DNA of 64,000 bases, taken from contig NZ_JRWG01000008.1 in the NCBI RefSeq assembly GCF_001573155.1, forward strand, positions 1 to 64,000, in the 5' to 3' direction. Below the pieces are notes generated by a model that worked only from the letters and a program-made list of their open reading frames with translations, was not told the DNA's origin and made no database searches. Numbering within the stretch: the stretch's first letter is position 1; every line of letters starts with the position of its first letter. This document shows positions 1 through 8,411 of the stretch, piece by piece. A program made the translations under genes and the position numbers. This DNA comes from Aequorivita aquimaris (GTDB lineage: Bacteria; Bacteroidota; Bacteroidia; Flavobacteriales; Flavobacteriaceae).

Positions 1-2784
1 GACTTTACCGTAACCGTAATAGACAACGAGCTGCCAGTGGCGGTTTGCCAGGATATTACCGTAGATCTTGACCCTGTTACCGGCATGGCTACCATTACCG
101 CTGCAGATGTTGACAACGGTTCTACCGACAACTGCGGCATTGCCTCAATGAGCCTTGATGTTTCATCATTTGATTGCTCAATGACCGGTGCAAACACCGT
201 GGTTATGACAGTTACCGATAACTCAGGAAACATTTCTACCTGTACTTCTACCGTTACCGTTCAGGACGTTACAGCTCCTGAGGTATTCTGCGTGGGCGGG
301 TTTGGAATCTTCACAGAGTCTGAGGACTTTGAGGGCGCTACAATCCCAACAGGATGGACAACGGTAATTGAATCTGGAAGTCAGGACTGGACATTCGGAA
401 GTGGCGATATGCCAACCGGCGGTGATTTTCCTACCAATGCAGCGATCTTTGATGACGATGCAGCAGGATCTGGTCCAGCAAACATGGCAAGACTTTTATC
501 TCCTGTATATGACCTTACAGGTGGAAGTAACGTACAGCTTTCCTTTGACTATGCCCTTCAAGATTTTGTTGGCGCGGGCGTGCTCTATGCAGAAGTATGG
601 GACGGAAGCGCTTGGCAACAAGTATTTATTATTGATGACGTTGATGTGAGCCCTGTAAATACTGGGGATATAGATGTTTCAGCTTATGCAAACGCAGCAT
701 TCCAGGTTCGTTTCACTTATGATGACGAAGATGGTGGTTGGAACTGGGGAGCTGGCGTTGACAACTTCCTATTGAGCTATGAGGCTGCCTCCGGTGGAGG
801 ACTTGACGTCTTCCTTGATGCGAACGGTATGGCCTCAATCAGCCCTAACGATCTTGTGACCGGTGTTAACGAGGCTTGCGGCTACACCATTACCGCTGGC
901 GGTGTTGGTGGAGGAACCATGGGATCACTTTCTACCCTTTTCACCTCAAACAACGGTGGAGCAGCGGGATGGACAGTTATGTACGACCTTACGGTAGGAC
1001 CTAATGACATCGAGGTAACGGATATCGATGTGAACATTGACGGTACCGCTGCCTTCAACCTAGATATGTATACCTTGGTGGGCACGTACGTGGGCAACGA
1101 GCAGAATGCTGCTGCCTGGGGAGCTCCCGCGGCTTCGGGAACCGGAACCGGTCTGGGCATTGACCAGCCGAGTAATGCAGTTCTTGCGACCCCGGTTGTC
1201 TTGAGCGCGAACACCACATACGGTATCGCCATTGTGACCGATTCTGGCCAAAACTACACCAATGGGGATGGATCCAACCAAAACTTCTCGAACGCTGACC
1301 TATCATTATCGTTAGGTTCTGCCGTTGCGGGATTGTTTACCGGATCTGTGTTCTCTCCACGTGTGTGGAACGGTACTGTTCACTATACAGTGGCAGCCAG
1401 CTCCGGTCTTGACTTTACTTGCGCTGACCTGGGCGAGAACATCATTGAGGTTACCGTTACCGACGACAGCGGAAACTCTTCTACCTGTATGGCAGTGGTA
1501 AATGTGATTGATAACATTGCACCTGTGATTACCTGCGGTCCTCCTGTGACTACTGTATCAGAAACAGTAGATTTTGAAGGTAGCTCTATACCTTCTGGAT
1601 GGACTACCCAGATTAATTCTGGTTCTCAGGACTGGGCCTTCGGTTCTGGCGATATGCCAATAGGAACTGACTTCGCCTCAAACGCAGCCATCTTTGATGA
1701 CGACGCAGCTGGTAGCGGTGAGGTAAACAACGCTACGCTTATCTCTCCGGTATATGATATAAGCGCTGCTTCTACTGCCTCGTTGTCTTTTGACTATGCA
1801 ATGCAGGAGTTTGCCGGTGACGGTACACTTACCGTTGAAGTTTATGATGGGGCCGCATGGCAACAGATTCTTTTTGTTGATGTTGATACTAATCCTGTCA
1901 ATACAGGAGCCATTGATTTGGCAACTTACCTAAATGCTGACTTCCAAGTTCGTTTTACATATGACGATGAAGGCGGTTGGGCCTGGGGTGCCGGTGTGGA
2001 CAATTTCGAGCTTAACTATTCTATTGTTCCAACGAGCAACGTAGTGGAAATCGAATTGGGTCCTGACGGAACTACCTCTGTAGATCCCTACAGTCTTGTA
2101 TCTAATATAGATGAGGCCTGTGGTATCGCTACAATTGCTGTAGATGTGCCAACAGTAAGTTGTGCAGATATAGGAGGTACCTTTATGGTTACTGTATTTG
2201 TTAGTGATACTAGCGGCAATATTGCTTCTTGTATTGCAGAGGTAAGTGTGGTAGACAGGCTTGCTCCGGAACTAACCTGTCCAGCAGACCAGACAGTTGA
2301 TCCAGGACCAGGTAACATATTCTATATATTACCGGATTATTTCGCAACTGGCGAAGCTATCGCGGATGACAACTGTACAGACCCTGTAACAGATACGACC
2401 CAAGACCCTGCTCCCGGTACGGCGTTGCCCGATGGTGTTCACACCATTACGTTCACCGCTACCGATGAGTACGGAAACACTTCAACCTGTAGCTTTGAGC
2501 TTACAGTTGAGTCTGTGCTTGGTGTGAGCCAAAACTCTTTGGACGCTGGCGTGGCACTATATCCAAACCCAGCGAGCAATGTTGTGAACCTTGTTAACAA
2601 GACCAACATTTCCCTAGAGAAAATGATGATCTATGACATAAACGGAAAACTAGTAAGCCAGACAGACCTTCGCGCTATGCAAGGTGAAAGAGCGGTAGAT
2701 GTTTCATCGCTTGCTGCTGGAGTTTACGTTGTTCAGATTATTGGTGACAACGCAAGCACTGTGAAGCGCTTGATAAAAGAATAA
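1..2784 (+). CDS. HYR/MAM-like repeat surface protein with T9SS type A sorting domain (5' partial)
   Basis: The frame is open from base 1, so the true start lies upstream; 927 residues are visible. HYR-like repeats (TVTDNSGN.STC, then APEVxC) alternate with two near-identical domains of about 155 residues encoded at roughly 313-783 and 1558-2022. Each begins DFEG..IP.GWTT, continues SGSQDW.FGSGDMP and ends WGAGVDNF, which resembles MAM or choice-of-anchor jelly-roll domains. A third unrelated beta-rich domain (about 905-1395) sits between the halves of one HYR repeat. The C-terminus (ALYPNPASN ... GVYVVQI...VKRLIKE) is a T9SS type A sorting domain, so the protein is exported and probably fixed on the cell surface as an adhesin-like or matrix protein. 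Its base composition is visibly richer in GC than the neighbouring genes. The family is clear; the ligand is unknown. Confidence 0.9.
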   Translation, partial: DFTVTVIDNELPVAVCQDITVDLDPVTGMATITAADVDNGSTDNCGIASMSLDVSSFDCSMTGANTVVMTVTDNSGNISTCTSTVTVQDVTAPEVFCVGGFGIFTESEDFEGATIPTGWTTVIESGSQDWTFGSGDMPTGGDFPTNAAIFDDDAAGSGPANMARLLSPVYDLTGGSNVQLSFDYALQDFVGAGVLYAEVWDGSAWQQVFIIDDVDVSPVNTGDIDVSAYANAAFQVRFTYDDEDGGWNWGAGVDNFLLSYEAASGGGLDVFLDANGMASISPNDLVTGVNEACGYTITAGGVGGGTMGSLSTLFTSNNGGAAGWTVMYDLTVGPNDIEVTDIDVNIDGTAAFNLDMYTLVGTYVGNEQNAAAWGAPAASGTGTGLGIDQPSNAVLATPVVLSANTTYGIAIVTDSGQNYTNGDGSNQNFSNADLSLSLGSAVAGLFTGSVFSPRVWNGTVHYTVAASSGLDFTCADLGENIIEVTVTDDSGNSSTCMAVVNVIDNIAPVITCGPPVTTVSETVDFEGSSIPSGWTTQINSGSQDWAFGSGDMPIGTDFASNAAIFDDDAAGSGEVNNATLISPVYDISAASTASLSFDYAMQEFAGDGTLTVEVYDGAAWQQILFVDVDTNPVNTGAIDLATYLNADFQVRFTYDDEGGWAWGAGVDNFELNYSIVPTSNVVEIELGPDGTTSVDPYSLVSNIDEACGIATIAVDVPTVSCADIGGTFMVTVFVSDTSGNIASCIAEVSVVDRLAPELTCPADQTVDPGPGNIFYILPDYFATGEAIADDNCTDPVTDTTQDPAPGTALPDGVHTITFTATDEYGNTSTCSFELTVESVLGVSQNSLDAGVALYPNPASNVVNLVNKTNISLEKMMIYDINGKLVSQTDLRAMQGERAVDVSSLAAGVYVVQIIGDNASTVKRLIKE

Positions 2785-2810
2785 TCACCAAATAACCAAC
2801 CAAAAAGGAA

Positions 2811-2840
2811 ACCCCTTCAGCTTTTGCTGAGGGGGTTTTT
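2811..2840 (+). terminator. Rho-independent terminator of the surface protein gene
   Basis: CCCCTTCAGC, a short T-rich loop and GCTGAGGGGG form a stem with one G-T pair, followed by a run of T. It lies 27 bases after the stop codon at 2784. Confidence 0.85.
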
Positions 2841-2879
2841 GATTATAGCTATTTCACTGTATGCATCTTACCAATTATG

Positions 2880-2887
2880 TATCTTTA
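2880..2887 (+). promoter_or_regulatory. Probable -7 element (TATCTTTA) of the M3 peptidase gene
   Basis: TATCTTTA is one base from the Bacteroidota -7 consensus TAnnTTTG. It lies 25 bases before the ATG at 2912. If it is the promoter, the upstream in-frame ATG at 2861 would not be transcribed, which supports the start chosen for the gene. Confidence 0.4.
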
Positions 2888-2911
2888 CGTTTCTTATTAA
2901 AAATCAACAAA

Positions 2912-5038
2912 ATGAAAAAAGCAATTCCTTTATTTGCGTTAGCCCTTATGATTGTGGCCTGTAATAATTCCAAAGAAAAAGAAAACCCGAATCAAACTGA
3001 AGAACAAATGAATGAGATTGAAAATCCGTTACTTTCAGAAAGTACCTTGCCCTATGGTGCACCTGATTTTTCCAAAATAAAAGATGAACATTTTAAGCCG
3101 GCAATGCTGGAAGGAATAAAACAACAAAAGAAAGCCGTAGAAGTTATTGCCAATTCGGAAGATGAACCCACTTTTGAGAATACAGTTATTGCCCTTGAGA
3201 AAAGTGGTGAATTATTGAATAGATCTTCACAAATATTTTATGCACTTGCAGGTGCAAATACCAATGAAACCCTGCAGGCGATAGAGGAGGAGATGGCTCC
3301 AAAGTTTGCTGCCCAAAAGGATATGATTTATTTGAACGATAAACTCTTCAAGCGGTTTAAAACACTTCACAATAAAAAAGAATCGCTAAACCTCGATTCG
3401 GAATCTTTAAAGCTTTTGGAAGAATATTACGAGGACTTTGAAATTGCTGGCGCCAATCTTTCTTCAGAAGACAAGGAAAAACTGAAGCAATACAATGAAA
3501 CCATAGCCACGCTGACCACCAAATTTGGAAAAACACTATTGGATGCCAACAATGCCGGGGCAGTCACGTTTACCAATAAGGAGGATTTGGCAGGGGTGGA
3601 TGAAGATTTTCTGAAATCAAAGGAAAATAAAGACGGCACAGGATGGAAAATTCCACTACAAAATACCACCCAACAACCTTTGTTGCAATCTATGCAAAAT
3701 AGAGCAAGCCGTGAAAAATTGTTTAAAGCGGCTTGGCACAGGGCAGACCATGGCGCAAACGATACACGCGACTTAATAAAACAATTGGTGGAAGTGCGTG
3801 CCCAAAAGGCAAAACTACTCGGATTTAACAATTATGCCGAATGGAGCCTTCAAAAAACGATGGCCAAGACCCCTGAAAATGTAAATGCATTTTTCGGCAA
3901 GCTTATTCCCGCCGCAACGGCCAAAGCGCAGATGGAAGCTGATGAAATTCAAAAAATGATAAATTCCAAAGGAGAGGACTTCACCTTAGAACCTTGGGAT
4001 TGGAACTATTATGCCGAAATGGTCCGCAAAAAGAAATACGATTTGGACGAGGACCAGATAAAGCCCTATTTTGAACTTAACAACGTTTTGGAAAAAGGTG
4101 TTTTTTATGCGGCCCAAAAGTTGTACGGAATTACCTACAAACCCAGAACCGATATACCCACCTATCATGAAGACGTAAAGGTTTATGAGCTTTTTGAAGA
4201 AGACGGCGAACCATTGGGACTTTTTTATACAGATTATTTTTCGCGCCCAAGCAAGAGTGGCGGGGCTTGGATGGACAATTTTGTAACCCAATCTAAGCTA
4301 TACAACAAAAAACCGGTAATCTACAATGTTTGTAACTACCCAAAACCTGCAAATGGTGAACCTGCCTTGTTGACCTATGATGAAGTTGAAACCATGTTCC
4401 ATGAGTTCGGGCATGCGCTGCATGGGTTTTTTGCAGACCAGCAGTATCCCTCGCTTTCGGGTACTTCGGTGGCGCGCGATTTTGTGGAGTTTCCTTCCCA
4501 GTTCAATGAAAACTGGGCGCTTTATCCAGAAATTCTTAAGAACTACGCACTTCATTATAAAACGGGAGAGCCCATTCCACAAGCTTTGATCGATAAGATC
4601 AAAAATTCGGGAACTTTCAATCAAGGCTATAGTTTGACCGAAAACTTGGCTGCATCAAATCTGGATATGCAGTGGCATACCATTTCTTCCGATAAAAAAA
4701 TAGAGGATGTAAACGCTTTTGAAAAAGAGGCCTTGCACAACACCAAACTCGATGTGGTACACGCGGTGCCGCCCAGATATCGCTCCACCTATTTCTCACA
4801 TATTTTTGCGGGAGGCTATGCTGCGGGCTATTATTCCTATTCGTGGACGGAGATGCTCCATCACGACGCCTTCAATTGGTTTGAGACCCACGGAGGCCTG
4901 ACCCGTGAAAATGGCCAGCGTTTCCGCGATATGGTCTTGTCGAAAGGAAATACCATGAATCTTGAGGAAATGTATAAAGATTGGCGCGGCAGCGATCCGA
5001 AAATCGGGCCAATGCTGAAGGCAAGAGGATTAAAGTGA
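2912..5038 (+). CDS. dcp: M3 family peptidyl-dipeptidase (Dcp-type), lipoprotein
   Basis: A 708-residue zinc metallopeptidase of the thimet oligopeptidase family, expected to remove dipeptides from the C-termini of short peptides. The zinc site is complete: HEFGH at residues 497-501 and the third ligand Glu526 in the segment RDFVEFPSQFNENW. The start is placed at 2912 because it gives a lipoprotein signal (MKKAIPLFALALMIVAC, lipid-modified Cys17); an in-frame ATG 51 bases upstream would put 17 extra residues before the signal. The mature N-terminus is acidic and asparagine-rich, as is usual for lipoproteins carried to the outer membrane. The next gene converges on it and encodes a second oligopeptide peptidase (S46), so the two probably work together in scavenging peptides in the periplasm. 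Length is normal for the family. Confidence 0.92.
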   Translation: MKKAIPLFALALMIVACNNSKEKENPNQTEEQMNEIENPLLSESTLPYGAPDFSKIKDEHFKPAMLEGIKQQKKAVEVIANSEDEPTFENTVIALEKSGELLNRSSQIFYALAGANTNETLQAIEEEMAPKFAAQKDMIYLNDKLFKRFKTLHNKKESLNLDSESLKLLEEYYEDFEIAGANLSSEDKEKLKQYNETIATLTTKFGKTLLDANNAGAVTFTNKEDLAGVDEDFLKSKENKDGTGWKIPLQNTTQQPLLQSMQNRASREKLFKAAWHRADHGANDTRDLIKQLVEVRAQKAKLLGFNNYAEWSLQKTMAKTPENVNAFFGKLIPAATAKAQMEADEIQKMINSKGEDFTLEPWDWNYYAEMVRKKKYDLDEDQIKPYFELNNVLEKGVFYAAQKLYGITYKPRTDIPTYHEDVKVYELFEEDGEPLGLFYTDYFSRPSKSGGAWMDNFVTQSKLYNKKPVIYNVCNYPKPANGEPALLTYDEVETMFHEFGHALHGFFADQQYPSLSGTSVARDFVEFPSQFNENWALYPEILKNYALHYKTGEPIPQALIDKIKNSGTFNQGYSLTENLAASNLDMQWHTISSDKKIEDVNAFEKEALHNTKLDVVHAVPPRYRSTYFSHIFAGGYAAGYYSYSWTEMLHHDAFNWFETHGGLTRENGQRFRDMVLSKGNTMNLEEMYKDWRGSDPKIGPMLKARGLK

Positions 5039-5053
5039 TAAATTAAAAAAAGA

Positions 5054-5087
5054 ATGCACGAATAATTCTATGTAATTATTCGTGCAT
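5054..5087. terminator. Bidirectional terminator between the two peptidase genes
   Basis: A perfect 14-bp inverted repeat (ATGCACGAATAATT and its complement) with a 6-base loop sits between convergent genes that end at 5038 and 5114. A-rich sequence on the left and T-rich sequence on the right allow it to stop transcription from both sides. Confidence 0.85.
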
Positions 5088-5113
5088 TTGTATTTAACAC
5101 TACAAGCTTTTTG

Positions 5114-7282
5114 TTACTTTTTCTTTTTAGAGCTTTTCTTATCCTTCTTGGGATGCACTAACTTTAGTTCATCAATCAAATTAGTTGCTCCAGCATATTT
5201 ATCCATTATAAAAAGCACATACCGAATATCGACCATAATATTACGGGACAGCGCAGGGTCGTAGTAGTAATCACTCATAGTTCCTTCCCAAACGCGGTCA
5301 AAGTTTAGGCCGATTAAATTTCCGTGGGCATCAATGGCAGGGCTTCCGCTATTGCCGCCAGTGGTGTGATTGGTGCCTATGAAGTTAACTGGCATTTTGC
5401 CGTTTTCGCCATAGGGGCCATAATCCTTTGCTTTGTAAAGATCAATCAATTTTTGGGGCACATCAAATTCATAATCGCCCGGAATGTATTTCTGCATAAC
5501 GCCTTCAAGGTGCGTCACTGGCTCATAATAAATAGCATCGGCGGGGGAGTAGCCAGCTACTTTTCCGTAGGTTACGCGCAGGGTTCTGTTTGCATTGGGA
5601 AAAATACGCGCTTCCTTGGGGCTCAATTCCAGCAGTGCTTTCATATAATCGCGTTGAAGTCCGGAAATGTTTAGTTCCAGCGCTTCGTATTTTGGAGCAA
5701 CCTTGTCAAAATAAGTATCGGCCATTTCCTGTGCAACCTTGAATCCAGGGTCGTTGTTTAACTTTTCAATGACCGTTTCGGCATCGCCTTCCAACAAAAT
5801 TTTTAGGGAATTATGATCAACGAACGCGGAATTGCTATAGACAGTATTTGCAAGTTGTGTGGCGTTTATATTCTGAAAGGAAGCGGGCAAAAACTGCAGA
5901 GGAACATTTTCAGCATAGAGCGCGATCAAAGCTTCAAAAACCTCTTTGTCCACTTGTTTGTTATAATCTTTATAATGGCTTTCGGCACTTTCTATAAGAT
6001 TGTTTTTTCTGTCCATAAAAGATTGGGCGCCACGATTTTCGTACACTTGTTTCAATTGGTACGTTTGGAAGGCCAAGCGCAGCAGTTCCACATTGCGCAC
6101 TACGGTTTCAAGAAAATATTCCCTCGCTAAGGCATAAGGCTCTATTTCGGTATAATACTCCTCAAATTTTGGCAAAAGTTGTCCGTACTGCTGTTGTTTT
6201 CCTTTTTTGTTTATCTGTTCGGTCAGCGCTCTTTCCTGTTGCTTTTTAATCCCTACGGCATTTGATTTTGTCAAGCCAAGAGTTTCACCTTTCCACTTTT
6301 TCCAGTAATTGGCAATGCGGGCAAACTTTGAGGCATATTGAATTTTAATCTGCGGATCGGCACGCATATACTTATCCTGAATGGCCAAGGCAGCATCGCG
6401 AATAGCAATACGCGCGGGATTTACCGTATTAATAACCTGTTCAATTGCAACGGAAGGCAAATACTCGTCCGTAGTGCCGGGATAGCCGAAAACCAGCGTG
6501 AAATCGTTTTCGGCTACACCATCGAGCGAGATGGGCAGGAAGTGTTTTGGCGTGTAAGGTACATTGTCTGCGGAATATTCTGCGGGTCGGTTATTTTTAT
6601 CGGCGTAGATTCTGAAAAGCGAAAAATCACCGGTATGCCTTGGCCATATCCAGTTATCGGTATCGCTGCCAAACTTTCCAATGGAAGAGGGTGGAGCGCC
6701 CACCAAACGCACATCCTTAAAAGTTTCAACTACAAAGAGCATATACTGGTTGCCCTCATAAAAAGTACGTACACGGTTTTCCTGCCAGGCTTCCTTGGGC
6801 GAAGTCTGGACCACGAGAGCGATATTCTCTTCTATCTTTTTTTGCTTATCTGCCTCACTCATTGCTTCGTTAATACCTTCCAGAACCTGTTCCGTTACGT
6901 CTTCAATACGAACCATAAAGCTGGCCGTTACGCCGGGATTGGGAAGTTCATCCTTCAGGCTCATTGCCCAAAATCCATTTTCCAGATAATCATTTTCCAA
7001 AGAGGAATGGCTCTGTATCTGCGAATACCCGCAGTGATGGTTGGTAAGCAGAAGCCCTTGGTTGCTTATAACTTCGGAAGTACAGCCGCCGTTAAAATGC
7101 GGAACGGCATCTTTTAGGCTGGCATTGTTAACGTCGTAAATATCCTTGGCGGTCATTTTCATGCCGAGGTTTTTCATTTCGGATGCGTTCATCCCTTCTA
7201 AGAGGGAAGGAATCCACATGCCGCCTTGTTGGGCGAAAAGAGGAAAGGATAGAAGAATAAAAAATAGTCGGAACAGTTTCAT
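5114..7282 (-). CDS. dpp11: S46 family dipeptidyl-peptidase, DPP11-type (Asp/Glu-specific)
   Basis: A 722-residue serine exopeptidase of family S46 with a clear signal peptide (MKLFRLFFILLSFPLFAQ). The catalytic His lies in TNHHCGY (His83) and the catalytic Ser in GGNSGSP (Ser645). Exactly 18 residues after that Ser, in GLNFDRVWEG, is Arg663. In Porphyromonas gingivalis DPP11 the arginine at this spacing (Ser655/Arg673) gives specificity for Asp or Glu at P1, whereas DPP7 has Gly there; the specificity call is therefore by homology of one residue. The C-terminus is a run of lysines. It releases dipeptides from oligopeptides in the periplasm and is a hallmark of protein-degrading Bacteroidota. 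The gene converges with the M3 peptidase. Confidence 0.93.
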   Translation of the reverse strand: MKLFRLFFILLSFPLFAQQGGMWIPSLLEGMNASEMKNLGMKMTAKDIYDVNNASLKDAVPHFNGGCTSEVISNQGLLLTNHHCGYSQIQSHSSLENDYLENGFWAMSLKDELPNPGVTASFMVRIEDVTEQVLEGINEAMSEADKQKKIEENIALVVQTSPKEAWQENRVRTFYEGNQYMLFVVETFKDVRLVGAPPSSIGKFGSDTDNWIWPRHTGDFSLFRIYADKNNRPAEYSADNVPYTPKHFLPISLDGVAENDFTLVFGYPGTTDEYLPSVAIEQVINTVNPARIAIRDAALAIQDKYMRADPQIKIQYASKFARIANYWKKWKGETLGLTKSNAVGIKKQQERALTEQINKKGKQQQYGQLLPKFEEYYTEIEPYALAREYFLETVVRNVELLRLAFQTYQLKQVYENRGAQSFMDRKNNLIESAESHYKDYNKQVDKEVFEALIALYAENVPLQFLPASFQNINATQLANTVYSNSAFVDHNSLKILLEGDAETVIEKLNNDPGFKVAQEMADTYFDKVAPKYEALELNISGLQRDYMKALLELSPKEARIFPNANRTLRVTYGKVAGYSPADAIYYEPVTHLEGVMQKYIPGDYEFDVPQKLIDLYKAKDYGPYGENGKMPVNFIGTNHTTGGNSGSPAIDAHGNLIGLNFDRVWEGTMSDYYYDPALSRNIMVDIRYVLFIMDKYAGATNLIDELKLVHPKKDKKSSKKKK

Positions 7283-7323
7283 TTGAATGTTTTTTAAATT
7301 GTTGCAATATACTAAATAGAAAT
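7282..7323. repeat. Imperfect 42-bp direct repeat, copy 1
   Basis: The segment TTTGAATGTTTT...AATTGTTGCAATAT.CTAAATAGA.AT lies immediately upstream of the S46 gene start (on that gene's strand it is the leader and promoter region). A close copy, differing at a handful of positions with one base missing, lies at 8278-8318. The two copies flank the small lipoprotein gene at 7437-7976. Confidence 0.7.
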
Positions 7324-7379
7324 ATTTATGAACGACAAATTAAATATTCATAACGTTTTTGACGGTATGTTTTAAAACG

Positions 7380-7413
7380 AAAGAAGTCCGATTTTTTTAA
7401 ATCGGACTTCTTT
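7380..7413 (-). terminator. Terminator of the small lipoprotein gene
   Basis: AAAGAAGTCCGAT and its exact complement enclose an A/T loop, 24 bases after the stop codon of the minus-strand gene at 7437. The 3' side on the minus strand is T-rich. Confidence 0.75.
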
Positions 7414-7436
7414 TAAATTAGTTTTTGATAGCTTAA

Positions 7437-7976
7437 CTATAGGCCACAATCATCTAAACAGTATTCAAAATACATAGCCCAACTGTTGCCGCCATAAGGT
7501 AGACCTGCTGCCCAGCCTGTTTCTGAACCTGTTGGGCCATTTACTTCCGCGTGCGCTGCAATACATAGACAGTTTGGTAAATCTGATAAAGGAATACTGT
7601 AAGTGTAGGTTGTAGTTCCGTTCGGATGGCTTGCCGAGTAAGGGAAATGTCCAATACGTGGATTTCCGGATTTATTGGATGGTCGTTGGGAACAATCTCC
7701 TACAAAAAGGTGTGATGCGTTAAGTATCCAGTCCCCTTCCATGCTATAGGTGACCAATAGGTTGTCTCCGTAGATTGCAACCTCTACATTTCCAGAATCA
7801 TAATGTTGTCCTGCCATAAGATCGACTTGAATGCAATAACCGTCACTCGTAGGTTCCTCTCTTGAAGCCACAATATCATCTGGTTGATTGATCAATAGAT
7901 TATCATTTTCGTTATCCCTAGAGCAACTGGAGATGAAAATTATACCTAAAAAAAGAATGAGTAATTTTGTTTTCAT
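7437..7976 (-). CDS. Small secreted lipoprotein, function unknown
   Basis: A 179-residue protein with a lipoprotein signal (MKTKLLILFLGIIFISSC, then SRDNEN). The mature part has paired cysteines (YCIQVDLMAGQHYDSGNVEV; CLCIAAHAEV) and ends with GLPYGGNSWAMYFEY, a pattern I associate with short beta-rich secreted proteins of Bacteroidota in which an Ala-His-Ala segment precedes a Trp-Ala motif. I cannot name a function. It is a single-gene unit with its own terminator, bracketed by the two copies of the 42-bp repeat, which suggests it may have been inserted between them. Confidence 0.8.
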   Translation of the reverse strand: MKTKLLILFLGIIFISSCSRDNENDNLLINQPDDIVASREEPTSDGYCIQVDLMAGQHYDSGNVEVAIYGDNLLVTYSMEGDWILNASHLFVGDCSQRPSNKSGNPRIGHFPYSASHPNGTTTYTYSIPLSDLPNCLCIAAHAEVNGPTGSETGWAAGLPYGGNSWAMYFEYCLDDCGL

Positions 7977-8411
7977 AATTTATTTGTTTAGAGGTTGTTA
8001 AGTCAAAGGTAAATAAAAACTATTCATTTAATTTTATTTATTAAAATAATCGATTAAATGTAAAATTTTATCGATAAAATACATTAATTGGTATTTTATA
8101 TACGAATTAATTGTTAATAAATTAGAAAAATATAGTTTCAAAAGTTATTGAAATTTATTAAGGTGATTTTTTTGTGTTCAATAGAAATAATTTCCAAAGT
8201 TTTTATTCGGCATCTATATTTAAATGGAACAACTTCATTCCTAATATATACAGTCAATGCCACTGATAACACTTTTGTTTGAATGTTTTGCAATTGCTAC
8301 AATATGCTAAATAGACATTCAGAATGAGTTTGATAATCCGTTTTAAAAATATATCGCTATTATGTAAGAAGAACTATATTCGCATTCTATTACGTTATAA
8401 TTCTCTTTTTT
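7977..8411. other. 435-bp AT-rich gene-free stretch
   Basis: Mostly A/T homopolymer-like sequence between divergent genes. The only recognisable element is the second copy of the 42-bp repeat at 8278-8318. No convincing short ORF is seen; a 70-codon frame at 8324-8536 overlaps the next gene and looks like chance. Confidence 0.5.
8278..8318. repeat. Imperfect 42-bp direct repeat, copy 2
   Basis: Matches 7282-7323 in the same orientation: TTTGAATGTTTT, then AATTG, CAATAT, CTAAATAGA are shared. Unlike copy 1 it is not next to a minus-strand start codon, so it may be the relic of a second promoter. Confidence 0.65.

Noticed and set aside
6338-7117. A 259-codon plus-strand frame inside the S46 gene
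   Set aside because: It is antisense to a full-length S46 peptidase with intact catalytic motifs; its translation has no recognisable domain.
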